Origin: CAXDRM01 sp963991775
GTDB lineage: Bacteria > Pseudomonadota > Alphaproteobacteria > Rickettsiales > JABIRX01
Assembly: GCA_963991775.1 (NCBI GenBank)
Contig: CAXDRM010000075.1
Span: 1-7,111, forward strand
Direction: 5' to 3'
DNA length: 7,111 bases
Shown here one piece after another: positions 1 to 5,613 of the stretch (positions within the stretch are counted from its first letter, which is position 1; every line of letters starts with the position of its first letter). The position numbers were made by a program, and so were the translations under genes. The notes beneath the pieces are model-generated. The model worked only from the letters and a program-made list of their open reading frames with translations, was not told the origin of the DNA and made no database searches.

Positions 1-244
1 AATCAAATAGAAATGACATTCCAGGCAAATAAAATACTTTATTATCTCCTTCTACTAAGCCACTATAAGGGAAGTGCACAGCATATTCACCATCAATATT
101 CAACATAACAGCATTGCTATTTTGTGCAAATTGGGGATATTCTTGAATATTAGGCTGTGCGCCCGGCCTAACTGTACCCAGCGATACTACTACTAAATCT
201 GCGTTTTCTGCCGCTCTAAGAAATGGTTGTAATGTTTCCTTCAT
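1..244 (-). CDS. Unrecognised protein, N-terminal 81 codons (cut by window edge)
   Basis: I do not recognise this protein. An ATG at 244-242 opens a minus-strand frame that runs without a stop for 81 codons to the window edge, so the C-terminus is missing. It starts MKETLQPFLRAAENADLVVV, followed by SLGTVRPGAQPN; the stretch ADLVVVSLGTV looks like a buried beta strand followed by a turn. There is no signal peptide or membrane segment in the visible part, so a cytoplasmic protein is the simplest reading. Support for a real gene is the unbroken frame with sensible amino-acid composition and a near-consensus promoter about 30 bases upstream. No Shine-Dalgarno sequence precedes the ATG. The family cannot be named without the rest of the gene. 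Confidence 0.6.
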   Translation of the reverse strand, partial: MKETLQPFLRAAENADLVVVSLGTVRPGAQPNIQEYPQFAQNSNAVMLNIDGEYAVHFPYSGLVEGDNKVFYLPGMSFLFD

Positions 245-393
245 AAATCATTTATAATTTTGGTTAGCATAAAATCATTATAACATAATTTGAGATCTAG
301 TTCAATCAACTAAACCCATTTATACACTTAGGAAAACAAAATGCAGAGACCCTAATGTAGGCACCAACAAATTTTACGAGGTAATAAAGCTCC
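245..393. other. Intergenic spacer between pilin-like gene and partial gene
   Basis: This 149-base spacer holds the promoter at 277-305 and otherwise nothing I can name. Downstream of the pilin-like stop, the minus strand has only a 4-base-pair hairpin (CCTA, CAT loop, TAGG, near 348-358) with no following T-run, so I do not call a terminator. The longest frames in it are too short to propose a gene. Confidence 0.5.
277..305 (-). promoter_or_regulatory. Sigma-70-type promoter for the partial gene at 244
   Basis: Read on the minus strand, TTGAAC (305-300) and a perfect TATAAT (282-277) are separated by exactly 17 bases. Transcription would start near 270, giving a leader of about 26 bases before the ATG at 244. 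This is the best promoter match in the window. The match is seen directly; activity is inferred. Confidence 0.65.
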
Positions 394-1284
394 TTAATAT
401 AAAGCCCATTTATTATTTAAATATGTTTCAACTTCTCCTCTTTCTTCATCTGTAAGAGCTCGATTATAAACAATTATTTCACCAACATGACCTTGCAGAA
501 CACCTTGTACTGATGAGCCTGTACCTATAGTAAAAGGTAACTGAGCCACTGTAAAGGATGAAACATTACTACTATTACCTGTGCCATTTTTTTCTATGGT
601 AAGGTTATTGCCATTTCTAGCACTCATAAATAAGGCAGCCACGCCAGCGCTCACTACTTGCCCACTATTCACAAAACCTGGATCACCTCTAAAATAAGAT
701 ATATTATTATTAGCCTGATTTAAAATTAAAAAGACGGTTCTATTACTATGGCCAAAATTACTATATTGGCTCACAATAAATCTGTTTGACCCTACAACAT
801 CAAGATTTGCCACTGCAAAAATGGTAAAATTTTCTGTACTACCAATTAAAGCATTACCCAAACTTAAATGATCATTTGTTGCGTCAAAGCTAAGTGTATT
901 AAGATTATTAATAGTATCAGCTGCTGTGCTTGGTTGATAATCTGAATTATTTTGGCTGAGATTATTACTACCAGCTTTATCTGCCCAACCAGAAACTTTA
1001 TTACTTGAACTGGTTATAGTGTCTGAGTCTGCAGCATCAAGCCATAAAACTAAGCCAGAAGTTACTGGTAATGTTTCCTCCGTTTCTTCTTCTATATCAG
1101 TTTCTGTAACTGCTTGCCAATTATTATCGGCTTGGTTCAGCGCAACTAAATCTCCAGCATTACTTACTAGCTTTTTACTAACAACTATAACTCCTGCTAT
1201 CAAAGCAATTGCTATTATGGCAATTGCTACTTCAAGTAGAGTAAAACCTCTTTTTTTGTTTGTTTGTACATTTACTTGCTGCAT
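394..1284 (-). CDS. Pilin-like protein: type IV prepilin N-terminus fused to LamG/concanavalin-like domain
   Basis: The 296-residue protein begins with a short basic leader ending KKRG, followed by FTLLEV and a hydrophobic helix (about 14-36). This is the class III prepilin signature: predicted prepilin peptidase cleavage after G13, F14 as the methylated first mature residue, and E18 as the conserved Glu5. An acidic linker (about 60-72) leads to a region from about 77 to the end that resembles LamG/concanavalin-like domains, opening with GLVLWLDAAD (77-86) and closing with GEIIVYNRALTDEER and a YLNNKW tail. No cysteine is present and the body is rich in Asn and Ser. It would sit in the inner membrane until assembled, then be exposed in the periplasm or at the surface, where the domain may bind sugar or protein. 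No pilus or type II secretion machinery gene adjoins it. The start is supported by AAGGA six bases upstream. Family assignment is firm for the N-terminus, probable for the C-terminal fold; the function is unknown. Confidence 0.85.
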   Translation of the reverse strand: MQQVNVQTNKKRGFTLLEVAIAIIAIALIAGVIVVSKKLVSNAGDLVALNQADNNWQAVTETDIEEETEETLPVTSGLVLWLDAADSDTITSSSNKVSGWADKAGSNNLSQNNSDYQPSTAADTINNLNTLSFDATNDHLSLGNALIGSTENFTIFAVANLDVVGSNRFIVSQYSNFGHSNRTVFLILNQANNNISYFRGDPGFVNSGQVVSAGVAALFMSARNGNNLTIEKNGTGNSSNVSSFTVAQLPFTIGTGSSVQGVLQGHVGEIIVYNRALTDEERGEVETYLNNKWALY

Positions 1285-1290
1285 CTAATT

Positions 1291-1295
1291 TCCTT
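1291..1295 (-). promoter_or_regulatory. Ribosome binding site of pilin-like gene
   Basis: AAGGA on the minus strand lies six bases before the ATG at 1284. It fixes this start, which is also the one that yields a normal-length prepilin leader of 13 residues. Confidence 0.7.
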
Positions 1296-1311
1296 AAAAG
1301 CTTAAAAAGAA

Positions 1312-1338
1312 ATTATATCTCTAGTTTTTTCTTAGCAA
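1312..1338 (-). promoter_or_regulatory. Candidate promoter of pilin-like gene
   Basis: On the minus strand a perfect TATAAT (1317-1312) is preceded after 15 bases by TTGCTA (1338-1333). The -10 box is strong; the -35 spacing is short. The predicted start near 1305 leaves a leader of about 20 bases containing the AAGGA site, so the gene would be transcribed apart from the mdh operon upstream. Confidence 0.5.
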
Positions 1339-1363
1339 GATAAAAGCGCTATACTATTTTGAT

Positions 1364-1870
1364 CTAATTACTTTCTAGGGCTGCAACACGTTGCTCGATA
1401 TCTTTATAAGAACGCACATTATCTAGCAACTTATATAAATTACTAATACGGCGATAGGCTTTCCAAATAAAGAAGATTATTGCTAACGTTGAAAATGATA
1501 AAATAGCTAAGAAGATTTTTACAAAACTGATAATTGTTTTAGCATTTTCAATTAAAGCCTCAGCCTTATTTTTGATGGCTTCTACTTCAGCAATTTTACC
1601 TTTTACATCAGAAACAACGCCATCTATTTCGCCATTAATCTTCTCTTCATATTGCTCAATTTTGCCATTGATGCGTTCTTCAATTTCAGCAATTTTTTTA
1701 TTAGCTTCATCTTTAACGCCATCAGCTAAACCATTTAAAGAAACCTTACCTTCATTTTTTAGATCTTCTTTAGCATTATCACCTAATTTAGATAAAGCAT
1801 CATCTAAACTAAAAGCGAGTACTGTTGTTGCTGTAAGAGATAAACATAAAGCGATAATTAATTTTTTCAT
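1364..1870 (-). CDS. Unrecognised secreted/membrane protein with 11-residue repeats and C-terminal TM helix
   Basis: I do not recognise this 168-residue protein. Residues 1-19 form a classical signal peptide (MKK, hydrophobic core, predicted cleavage after VLA). Residues about 43-97 contain five 11-residue repeats with the pattern x-N/K-G/K-x-I/A near the start of each: VSLNGLADGVK (43), DEANKKIAEIE (54), ERINGKIEQYE (65), EKINGEIDGVV (76), SDVKGKIAEVE (87). Such hendecads usually make amphipathic or coiled-coil helices. A hydrophobic segment at about 113-137 should cross the membrane, followed by a basic stretch (KAYRR) and a short helical tail. The predicted topology is a periplasmic coiled rod, an inner-membrane anchor and a small cytoplasmic tail. 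It starts 12 bases after the mdh stop, so the two are probably cotranscribed. AGGTGG lies just before the ATG. A role in the envelope is inferred; no specific function is supported. Confidence 0.8.
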   Translation of the reverse strand: MKKLIIALCLSLTATTVLAFSLDDALSKLGDNAKEDLKNEGKVSLNGLADGVKDEANKKIAEIEERINGKIEQYEEKINGEIDGVVSDVKGKIAEVEAIKNKAEALIENAKTIISFVKIFLAILSFSTLAIIFFIWKAYRRISNLYKLLDNVRSYKDIEQRVAALESN

Positions 1871-1873
1871 TTT

Positions 1874-1879
1874 CCACCT
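1874..1879 (-). promoter_or_regulatory. Ribosome binding site of repeat-containing membrane protein gene
   Basis: AGGTGG on the minus strand lies three bases before the ATG at 1870, inside the 12-base gap after mdh. The spacing is short but the match to anti-Shine-Dalgarno is good, so the gene can be initiated independently of mdh translation. Confidence 0.6.
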
Positions 1880-1882
1880 AAA

Positions 1883-2830
1883 TTATAAGTTAATTTTTTC
1901 CATAAGAGCTTTTACCGCCCCAACTGAATTATTGAATTCTTGCTGCTCAGCTGCGCTTAATTCCAGCTCAATAATTTTTTCTACACCATCCTTACCAAGC
2001 ACTACCGGCACACCAACATAAGTATCTTTAATACCATACTCACCATTTAGCTGCACCGCACAGGGCATAATTTTCTTTTGATCTTTAAGATAAGCCTCTG
2101 CCATAGCAATAGCACTTGAAGCAGGAGAATAAAAAGCAGAGCCAGTCTCTAAGAGCTTAACGATCTCTGCCCCACCATTTTTAGTGCGTTCTGCTATTTC
2201 ATTAACTTTATCTTGGCTAATCCAGCCCATTTTTACTAATTCAGGGATTGGAATGCCACTAACTGTTGTAAAACGCATTAAAGGCACCATAGTATCACCA
2301 TGACCACCTAAAACAAAACCACTCACATCCTCGATAGATACACCTAAAGCCTCAGCAATAAATAACTTCATACGCGAAGTATCTAAAACACCCGCCATAC
2401 CAACTACTTTTTCAGCGGCAAAGCCAGTAGTTTCTTTCATTACCCAAACCATAACATCTAGCGGGTTAGTAATTACTATCACAAAAGCATTTGGCGCATA
2501 TTTTTTAATACCCTCACCTACTTGCTTAATCACCTTGGTATTAATTTCTAAAAGATCATCTCTACTCATACCTGGCTTTCTAGCAACACCAGCAGTTACA
2601 ATTACTACATCAGCATCTTTAATATCTGCATAATCACTAGTTCCTATACAATTTGCATTGAAATTTTCTATGTTACCACTTTGCGCAATATCCAAGGCTT
2701 TACCTTTAGGGCGACCCTCATTTAAATCAAGCAAGACAAAATCACCAAGCTCTTTCAAACATACTAAATGTGCTAAAGTTCCACCTATATTGCCTGCTCC
2801 CACTAGGGCGATTTTATTTCTTTTTGCCAT
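1883..2830 (-). CDS. mdh: Malate dehydrogenase (LDH-like type)
   Basis: The protein oxidises malate to oxaloacetate with NAD in the cytoplasmic TCA cycle. Its 315 residues match the usual length of the LDH-like MDH group found in alphaproteobacteria. The Rossmann glycine motif GAGNIGG is at 11-17 and D35 ends the second strand, as expected for NAD rather than NADP. The mobile loop ARKPGMSRDD carries substrate arginines R84 and R90; the arginine in ARKPG is what distinguishes malate from lactate dehydrogenases. N122 lies in ITNPLDVM. The catalytic Asp-His pair is D150 (in GVLDTSR, with R153 binding the carboxylate) and H177 (in GGHGDTMVPL). All key residues are present. The start is fixed by AGGAGT six bases upstream. 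It is first in an operon with the 168-residue repeat protein and diverges from the NDUFA9-like gene. Confidence 0.97.
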   Translation of the reverse strand: MAKRNKIALVGAGNIGGTLAHLVCLKELGDFVLLDLNEGRPKGKALDIAQSGNIENFNANCIGTSDYADIKDADVVIVTAGVARKPGMSRDDLLEINTKVIKQVGEGIKKYAPNAFVIVITNPLDVMVWVMKETTGFAAEKVVGMAGVLDTSRMKLFIAEALGVSIEDVSGFVLGGHGDTMVPLMRFTTVSGIPIPELVKMGWISQDKVNEIAERTKNGGAEIVKLLETGSAFYSPASSAIAMAEAYLKDQKKIMPCAVQLNGEYGIKDTYVGVPVVLGKDGVEKIIELELSAAEQQEFNNSVGAVKALMEKINL

Positions 2831-2836
2831 GCTTTT

Positions 2837-2842
2837 ACTCCT
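2837..2842 (-). promoter_or_regulatory. Ribosome binding site of mdh
   Basis: AGGAGT on the minus strand lies six bases before the mdh ATG. It is the strongest Shine-Dalgarno sequence in the window, and it touches the end of an AT-rich inverted repeat at 2841-2864. Confidence 0.8.
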
Positions 2843-2864
2843 ATAAAATTTTTAAAATTTATAG
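2841..2864. repeat. AT-rich inverted repeat in mdh leader
   Basis: The arms CTATAAA (2841-2847) and TTTATAG (2858-2864) are perfect complements around a ten-base AT centre. One end overlaps the last bases of the mdh Shine-Dalgarno. The stem is all A-T apart from its terminal pair, so its stability as RNA would be low. Confidence 0.35.
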
Positions 2865-2899
2865 CTGCTTAATCATATTTTGGCAAAAGGAATTTCTAA

Positions 2900-2928
2900 A
2901 TTATACAAAGTGCCTTTTTTAGACTAAA
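2900..2928 (-). promoter_or_regulatory. Candidate mdh operon promoter
   Basis: On the minus strand a perfect TATAAT (2905-2900) follows TTTAGT (2928-2923) after 17 bases. The -35 box is weak (three of six). Transcription would start near 2893 and leave a leader of about 60 bases containing the inverted repeat at 2841-2864. Confidence 0.45.
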
Positions 2929-2999
2929 TAAAGTAGGGCTGGGTTGTATTTTACCAAATAAACATTATTTTATGTTACGTCATAAATTTTCAAAAAATT

Positions 3000-3962
3000 A
3001 TGCTTAATAATAAAATAATTACCATCTTTGGTGGAAGTGGCTTTTTAGGCCGTTACATTGTTAAAGAATTAGCCAAAAGCGGTGCTACTATTAATGTTGT
3101 CTCAAGAAATCCCGAACAGCATCTACATTTAAAAACTAGCGGCTCAGTTGGTCAAATTCGTCTTATCAAAATAAATATTCATGATAGTAATGAGCTACAG
3201 CAAATTGTAGCGCAAAGCAATATAGTGATTAATGCTATTGGTATTCTTTATGAAAAACATAAGGGCGATTTCACTAAAATTCATACAAATTTTCCAGAAA
3301 GATTAGCTATTTGCGCCAGTAAAGCTGGTATTGAGAAACTCATTCATATTTCGGCTTTAGGCGTGGATCAAGCCAGTAGCTCAAAATATGCTTTAAGCAA
3401 ATTACGTGGCGAAGAAGCAATTAGTCAAAATTTTGCTAATCATGTTATTTTGCGTCCAAGCGTAGTTTTTGGTAAAGAAGATAATTTTATAAATCAATTT
3501 GCCACTATTGCCTCATTTTCACCATTTTTGCCTTTAATTGGTGGTGGCCACACAGAATTTCAGCCAGTTTATGTTAATGATATAGCCAAATCTGTAGCTA
3601 AAATTGCCAGCACTGAACATGGTTATTTAACTAATATCTATGAATTAGGAGGACCTGAGGTACTTACTTTTAAAGAAATACTCGAATTAATTCTCAAATA
3701 TACTAAGCGTAAAAGAATCTTATTACCTCTTTCTTGGAAGCTTGCTAAATTTGCAGCTTTTTTCCTAGAGAAATTACCACAACCTTTACTTACTTGTGAC
3801 CAGGTTAAATTACTGAAAATTGACAATGTAACACAAAAAAACAGCTTAACTTTTTTTGATTTACAAATTCAACCGCAAAATATTGAAGAAATCATTCCTA
3901 CTTATCTCAGTAATTATCTTAACAACTGCTATTTTAATGCTGAGAAACAACCATCTAATTAA
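3000..3962 (+). CDS. NDUFA9-like atypical short-chain dehydrogenase/reductase
   Basis: The 320-residue protein belongs to the NAD(P)-binding atypical SDR group that includes the mitochondrial complex I accessory subunit NDUFA9. The dinucleotide motif GGSGFLGR is at 11-18, and R36 at the end of the second strand (VVSR) suggests NADPH rather than NADH. NAIGIL (78-83) follows the fourth strand. S118 with Y130 and K134 (YALSK) form the SDR Ser-Tyr-Lys set, so catalytic residues are formally present. Further family-like segments are LRPSVVFG and FQPVYVNDIAKSV. In mitochondria NDUFA9 binds NADPH and stabilises complex I; whether bacterial members do this or act as separate reductases is not settled. 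There is no membrane helix, so it is cytoplasmic or peripheral. No Shine-Dalgarno precedes the ATG, but the start places the glycine motif at the normal distance. It lies between mdh and coxC but is separated from both by promoters. Confidence 0.85.
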   Translation: MLNNKIITIFGGSGFLGRYIVKELAKSGATINVVSRNPEQHLHLKTSGSVGQIRLIKINIHDSNELQQIVAQSNIVINAIGILYEKHKGDFTKIHTNFPERLAICASKAGIEKLIHISALGVDQASSSKYALSKLRGEEAISQNFANHVILRPSVVFGKEDNFINQFATIASFSPFLPLIGGGHTEFQPVYVNDIAKSVAKIASTEHGYLTNIYELGGPEVLTFKEILELILKYTKRKRILLPLSWKLAKFAAFFLEKLPQPLLTCDQVKLLKIDNVTQKNSLTFFDLQIQPQNIEEIIPTYLSNYLNNCYFNAEKQPSN

Positions 3963-3990
3963 CAGAGGATTAGGTCTCTAAAGAATGAGG

Positions 3991-4120
3991 AGTGTGTTTA
4001 GAGCAGGCAGAGTATGGCTGTGCATTTGCGTATCAGGAGCATTTATAAATGACCTGTCTGTCATTTATAAAGCGCAAGCAAATCAGAGCTATACTCGAAC
4101 TGCTTTACCAGACACGCACT
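3991..4120. repeat. Large imperfect palindrome (possible palindromic repeat element)
   Basis: The core is a perfect 12-base inverted repeat, TTTATAAATGAC (4042-4053) and GTCATTTATAAA (4060-4071), around a six-base loop. Outside it the arms continue to pair imperfectly: ATTTGC (4024-4029) with GCAAAT (4078-4083), GAGTAT (4010-4015) with ATACTC (4091-4096) and the adjoining GC pairs, GCAG (4003-4006) with CTGC (4100-4103), and AGTG (3991-3994) with CACT (4117-4120). The size and symmetry resemble the palindromic elements scattered in Rickettsia genomes, but I cannot match it to a named family. It could form a long RNA hairpin or a DNA cruciform. Confidence 0.75.
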
Positions 4121-4159
4121 ATTAGAGCAAAACTAGCATTTTACTTTACCAATTAGAGC

Positions 4160-4188
4160 TTGAGTTAAGAGAAAAATTTATATATAAA
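4160..4188 (+). promoter_or_regulatory. Promoter of coxC-dcd-murA operon
   Basis: TTGAGT (4160-4165) and TATAAA (4183-4188) are separated by 17 bases, a good sigma-70-type match. The -10 box forms one end of a perfect 14-base palindrome, ATTTATATATAAAT (4176-4189). An ATTAGAGC motif (4152-4159) abuts the -35 box. The start would be near 4195, 27 bases before the coxC ATG. Confidence 0.6.
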
Positions 4189-4221
4189 TCCGTCCTAAAA
4201 TTTTCTTTAAGTATTTAATTT

Positions 4222-5037
4222 ATGAAAAATCATCAATTCCATTTAGTTGATCCTAGCCCTTGGCCTTTGCTTGCTTCACTTGCAACATTTTTAATGTGTC
4301 TTGGCGCTGTATTTTTTATGCATGAAATGCCCATTGGTAAAATCTTATTACCTTTAGGCTTACTCTTTATTTTGGCCAATATGTTTTGGTGGTGGCGCGA
4401 TGTTATTAAAGAGGCAAAAAAAGACAAAGCTCATACTAAACCTGTACGAACTGGCTTAAAGCTTGGCATGCTGCTTTTTATCGTGTCAGAGGTAATGTTC
4501 TTCTTTGCATTTTTCTTCGCATTTTTTCACGCAAATTTCTTTCCTGTAGATATATTTGAAGGAGATTGGCCAATAAAAGAAGGCATATGGCCACCTGAAG
4601 GAATCAAAACCCTTGATCCTTGGTCAATTCCTTTTCTTAACACACTGATCTTACTGCTTTCTGGTACTACAGTAACTTGGGCTCATTATGCGCTACTTAA
4701 TAAACAACATGATGATTTAGTGCGCGCTTTACGTTACACTGTAATTTTAGGCGTAATCTTCACTGGTTTCCAAGCCTATGAATATATCCATGCTTTAAAA
4801 CATTATTTTAATTTTACTGATAATGTTTATGGAGCAAATTTCTACATGGCTACAGGCTTTCATGGTTTTCATGTTATAGTAGGTACTATATTTTTAGCGA
4901 TTTGTTATTTTCGCGCAAAAAACAAAAGCTTCACTAAAGATAATCATCTTGGCTTTGAATTTGCTGCCTGGTATTGGCATTTTGTTGATGCAGTATGGCT
5001 CTTCCTTTTCGCTGTAGTATATATTTGGGGCGTGTAA
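4222..5037 (+). CDS. coxC: Cytochrome c oxidase subunit III (aa3-type)
   Basis: Subunit III is a core inner-membrane part of the heme-copper oxidase that reduces oxygen with electrons from cytochrome c. It carries no redox centre but stabilises subunit I and proton uptake. The 271 residues fit the alphaproteobacterial and mitochondrial form with seven membrane helices, roughly at 15-35, 40-58, 82-105, 138-158, 170-192, 207-232 and 245-271. The N-terminal HLVDPSPWP motif, the segment SEVMFFFAFF with E90 (matching the conserved lipid-pocket glutamate of mitochondrial subunit III), GFHGFHVIVG and the C-terminal WYWHFVDAVW are all family hallmarks. The usual coxA/coxB/ctaB neighbours are not in the window, so this subunit is encoded apart from them. 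Its stop lies three bases before dcd. No clear Shine-Dalgarno precedes the ATG. Confidence 0.97.
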   Translation: MKNHQFHLVDPSPWPLLASLATFLMCLGAVFFMHEMPIGKILLPLGLLFILANMFWWWRDVIKEAKKDKAHTKPVRTGLKLGMLLFIVSEVMFFFAFFFAFFHANFFPVDIFEGDWPIKEGIWPPEGIKTLDPWSIPFLNTLILLLSGTTVTWAHYALLNKQHDDLVRALRYTVILGVIFTGFQAYEYIHALKHYFNFTDNVYGANFYMATGFHGFHVIVGTIFLAICYFRAKNKSFTKDNHLGFEFAAWYWHFVDAVWLFLFAVVYIWGV

Positions 5038-5040
5038 CAA

Positions 5041-5610
5041 ATGGCTATCTTATCTGACATTGAAATCAGAGAGAGAGTCGAAAAACAACAAATGATTGAA
5101 CCTTTTGTTGATAGTTTACAAAAAACAGACCTCAAAAAACAAGGAGTTATCTCTTACGGAGTTTCTTCTTATGGCTATGATGCTAGAGTCGCTAAAGAGT
5201 TTAAAATATTTACAAATGTTGATTCTGCAGTAGTTGATCCTAAAAATTTTGCTGATAATGGCTTTGTTTCACGTGAAACAGATGTATGTATTATTCCACC
5301 AAATAGCTTTGCTTTGGCTAGAACTGTAGAATATTTTCGTATTCCACGTGATGTATTAGTAATTTGCGTAGGTAAATCAACCTATGCCAGATGTGGCATC
5401 ATTGTTAATGTTACCCCCCTTGAGCCAGAATGGGAGGGTCATGTTACTTTAGAATTTTCTAATACCACCCCTTTACCTGCTAAGATTTATGCTGGTGAAG
5501 GTGCTTGCCAATTTTTATTTCTCAAAGCAGATGAAATCTGTGAAACTTCATATAATGACCGTGCGGGTAAATATATGAAGCAAACCGGCGTTACTTTACC
5601 TAAATTATAA
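5041..5610 (+). CDS. dcd: dCTP deaminase
   Basis: The enzyme deaminates dCTP to dUTP in the cytoplasm, supplying the dUMP used for thymidylate synthesis. The 189-residue length is typical. The signature GKSTYARCGI (111-120) contains S113 and R117, and EPEWEGHVTLEFSNTT (128-143) contains the catalytic glutamate E138. The C-terminal segment YAGEGACQFLF (150-160) is the conserved barrel strand, and the tail carries YNDRAGKYMKQ, the nucleotide-closing region of the trimer. All expected residues are present. It begins three bases after coxC and ends three bases before murA, so it is almost certainly cotranscribed and perhaps translated by reinitiation; only GGGG about ten bases upstream could act as a weak ribosome site. 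Monofunctional Dcd is favoured over the bifunctional deaminase-dUTPase, but the distinction was not tested. Confidence 0.97.
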   Translation: MAILSDIEIRERVEKQQMIEPFVDSLQKTDLKKQGVISYGVSSYGYDARVAKEFKIFTNVDSAVVDPKNFADNGFVSRETDVCIIPPNSFALARTVEYFRIPRDVLVICVGKSTYARCGIIVNVTPLEPEWEGHVTLEFSNTTPLPAKIYAGEGACQFLFLKADEICETSYNDRAGKYMKQTGVTLPKL

Positions 5611-5613
5611 CAT

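Larger units (their letters stand above)
3963..4221. other. Intergenic spacer with large palindrome and coxC promoter
   Basis: This 259-base spacer contains no credible gene. It holds an imperfect palindrome of about 130 bases (3991-4120), two further copies of a TTAGAGC motif, and a promoter for coxC. No T-run follows the palindrome directly, so a classical terminator for the upstream gene is not evident, though the palindrome RNA could still end or protect that transcript. Confidence 0.6.

Noticed and set aside
345..362. CCTA/TAGG hairpin downstream of the pilin-like gene
   Set aside because: Only four base pairs with a three-base loop and no T-run.
1019..1288. Plus-strand open frame of 89 codons
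   Set aside because: It lies antisense to the N-terminal half of the pilin-like gene; the Ser/Val-rich composition is the mirror of that gene and there is no ribosome site.
1338..1365. AT-rich hairpin (AGAT-AAAA with TTTT-ATCT) at the end of the mdh operon
   Set aside because: The stem is almost all A-T with a bulge and lacks a T-run after it, and it overlaps the pilin promoter; too weak to call a terminator.
1572..2021. Plus-strand open frame of 149 codons
   Set aside because: It runs antisense across the junction of the repeat protein and mdh, two genes with good starts and family evidence; the Ser-rich translation is typical of an antisense shadow.
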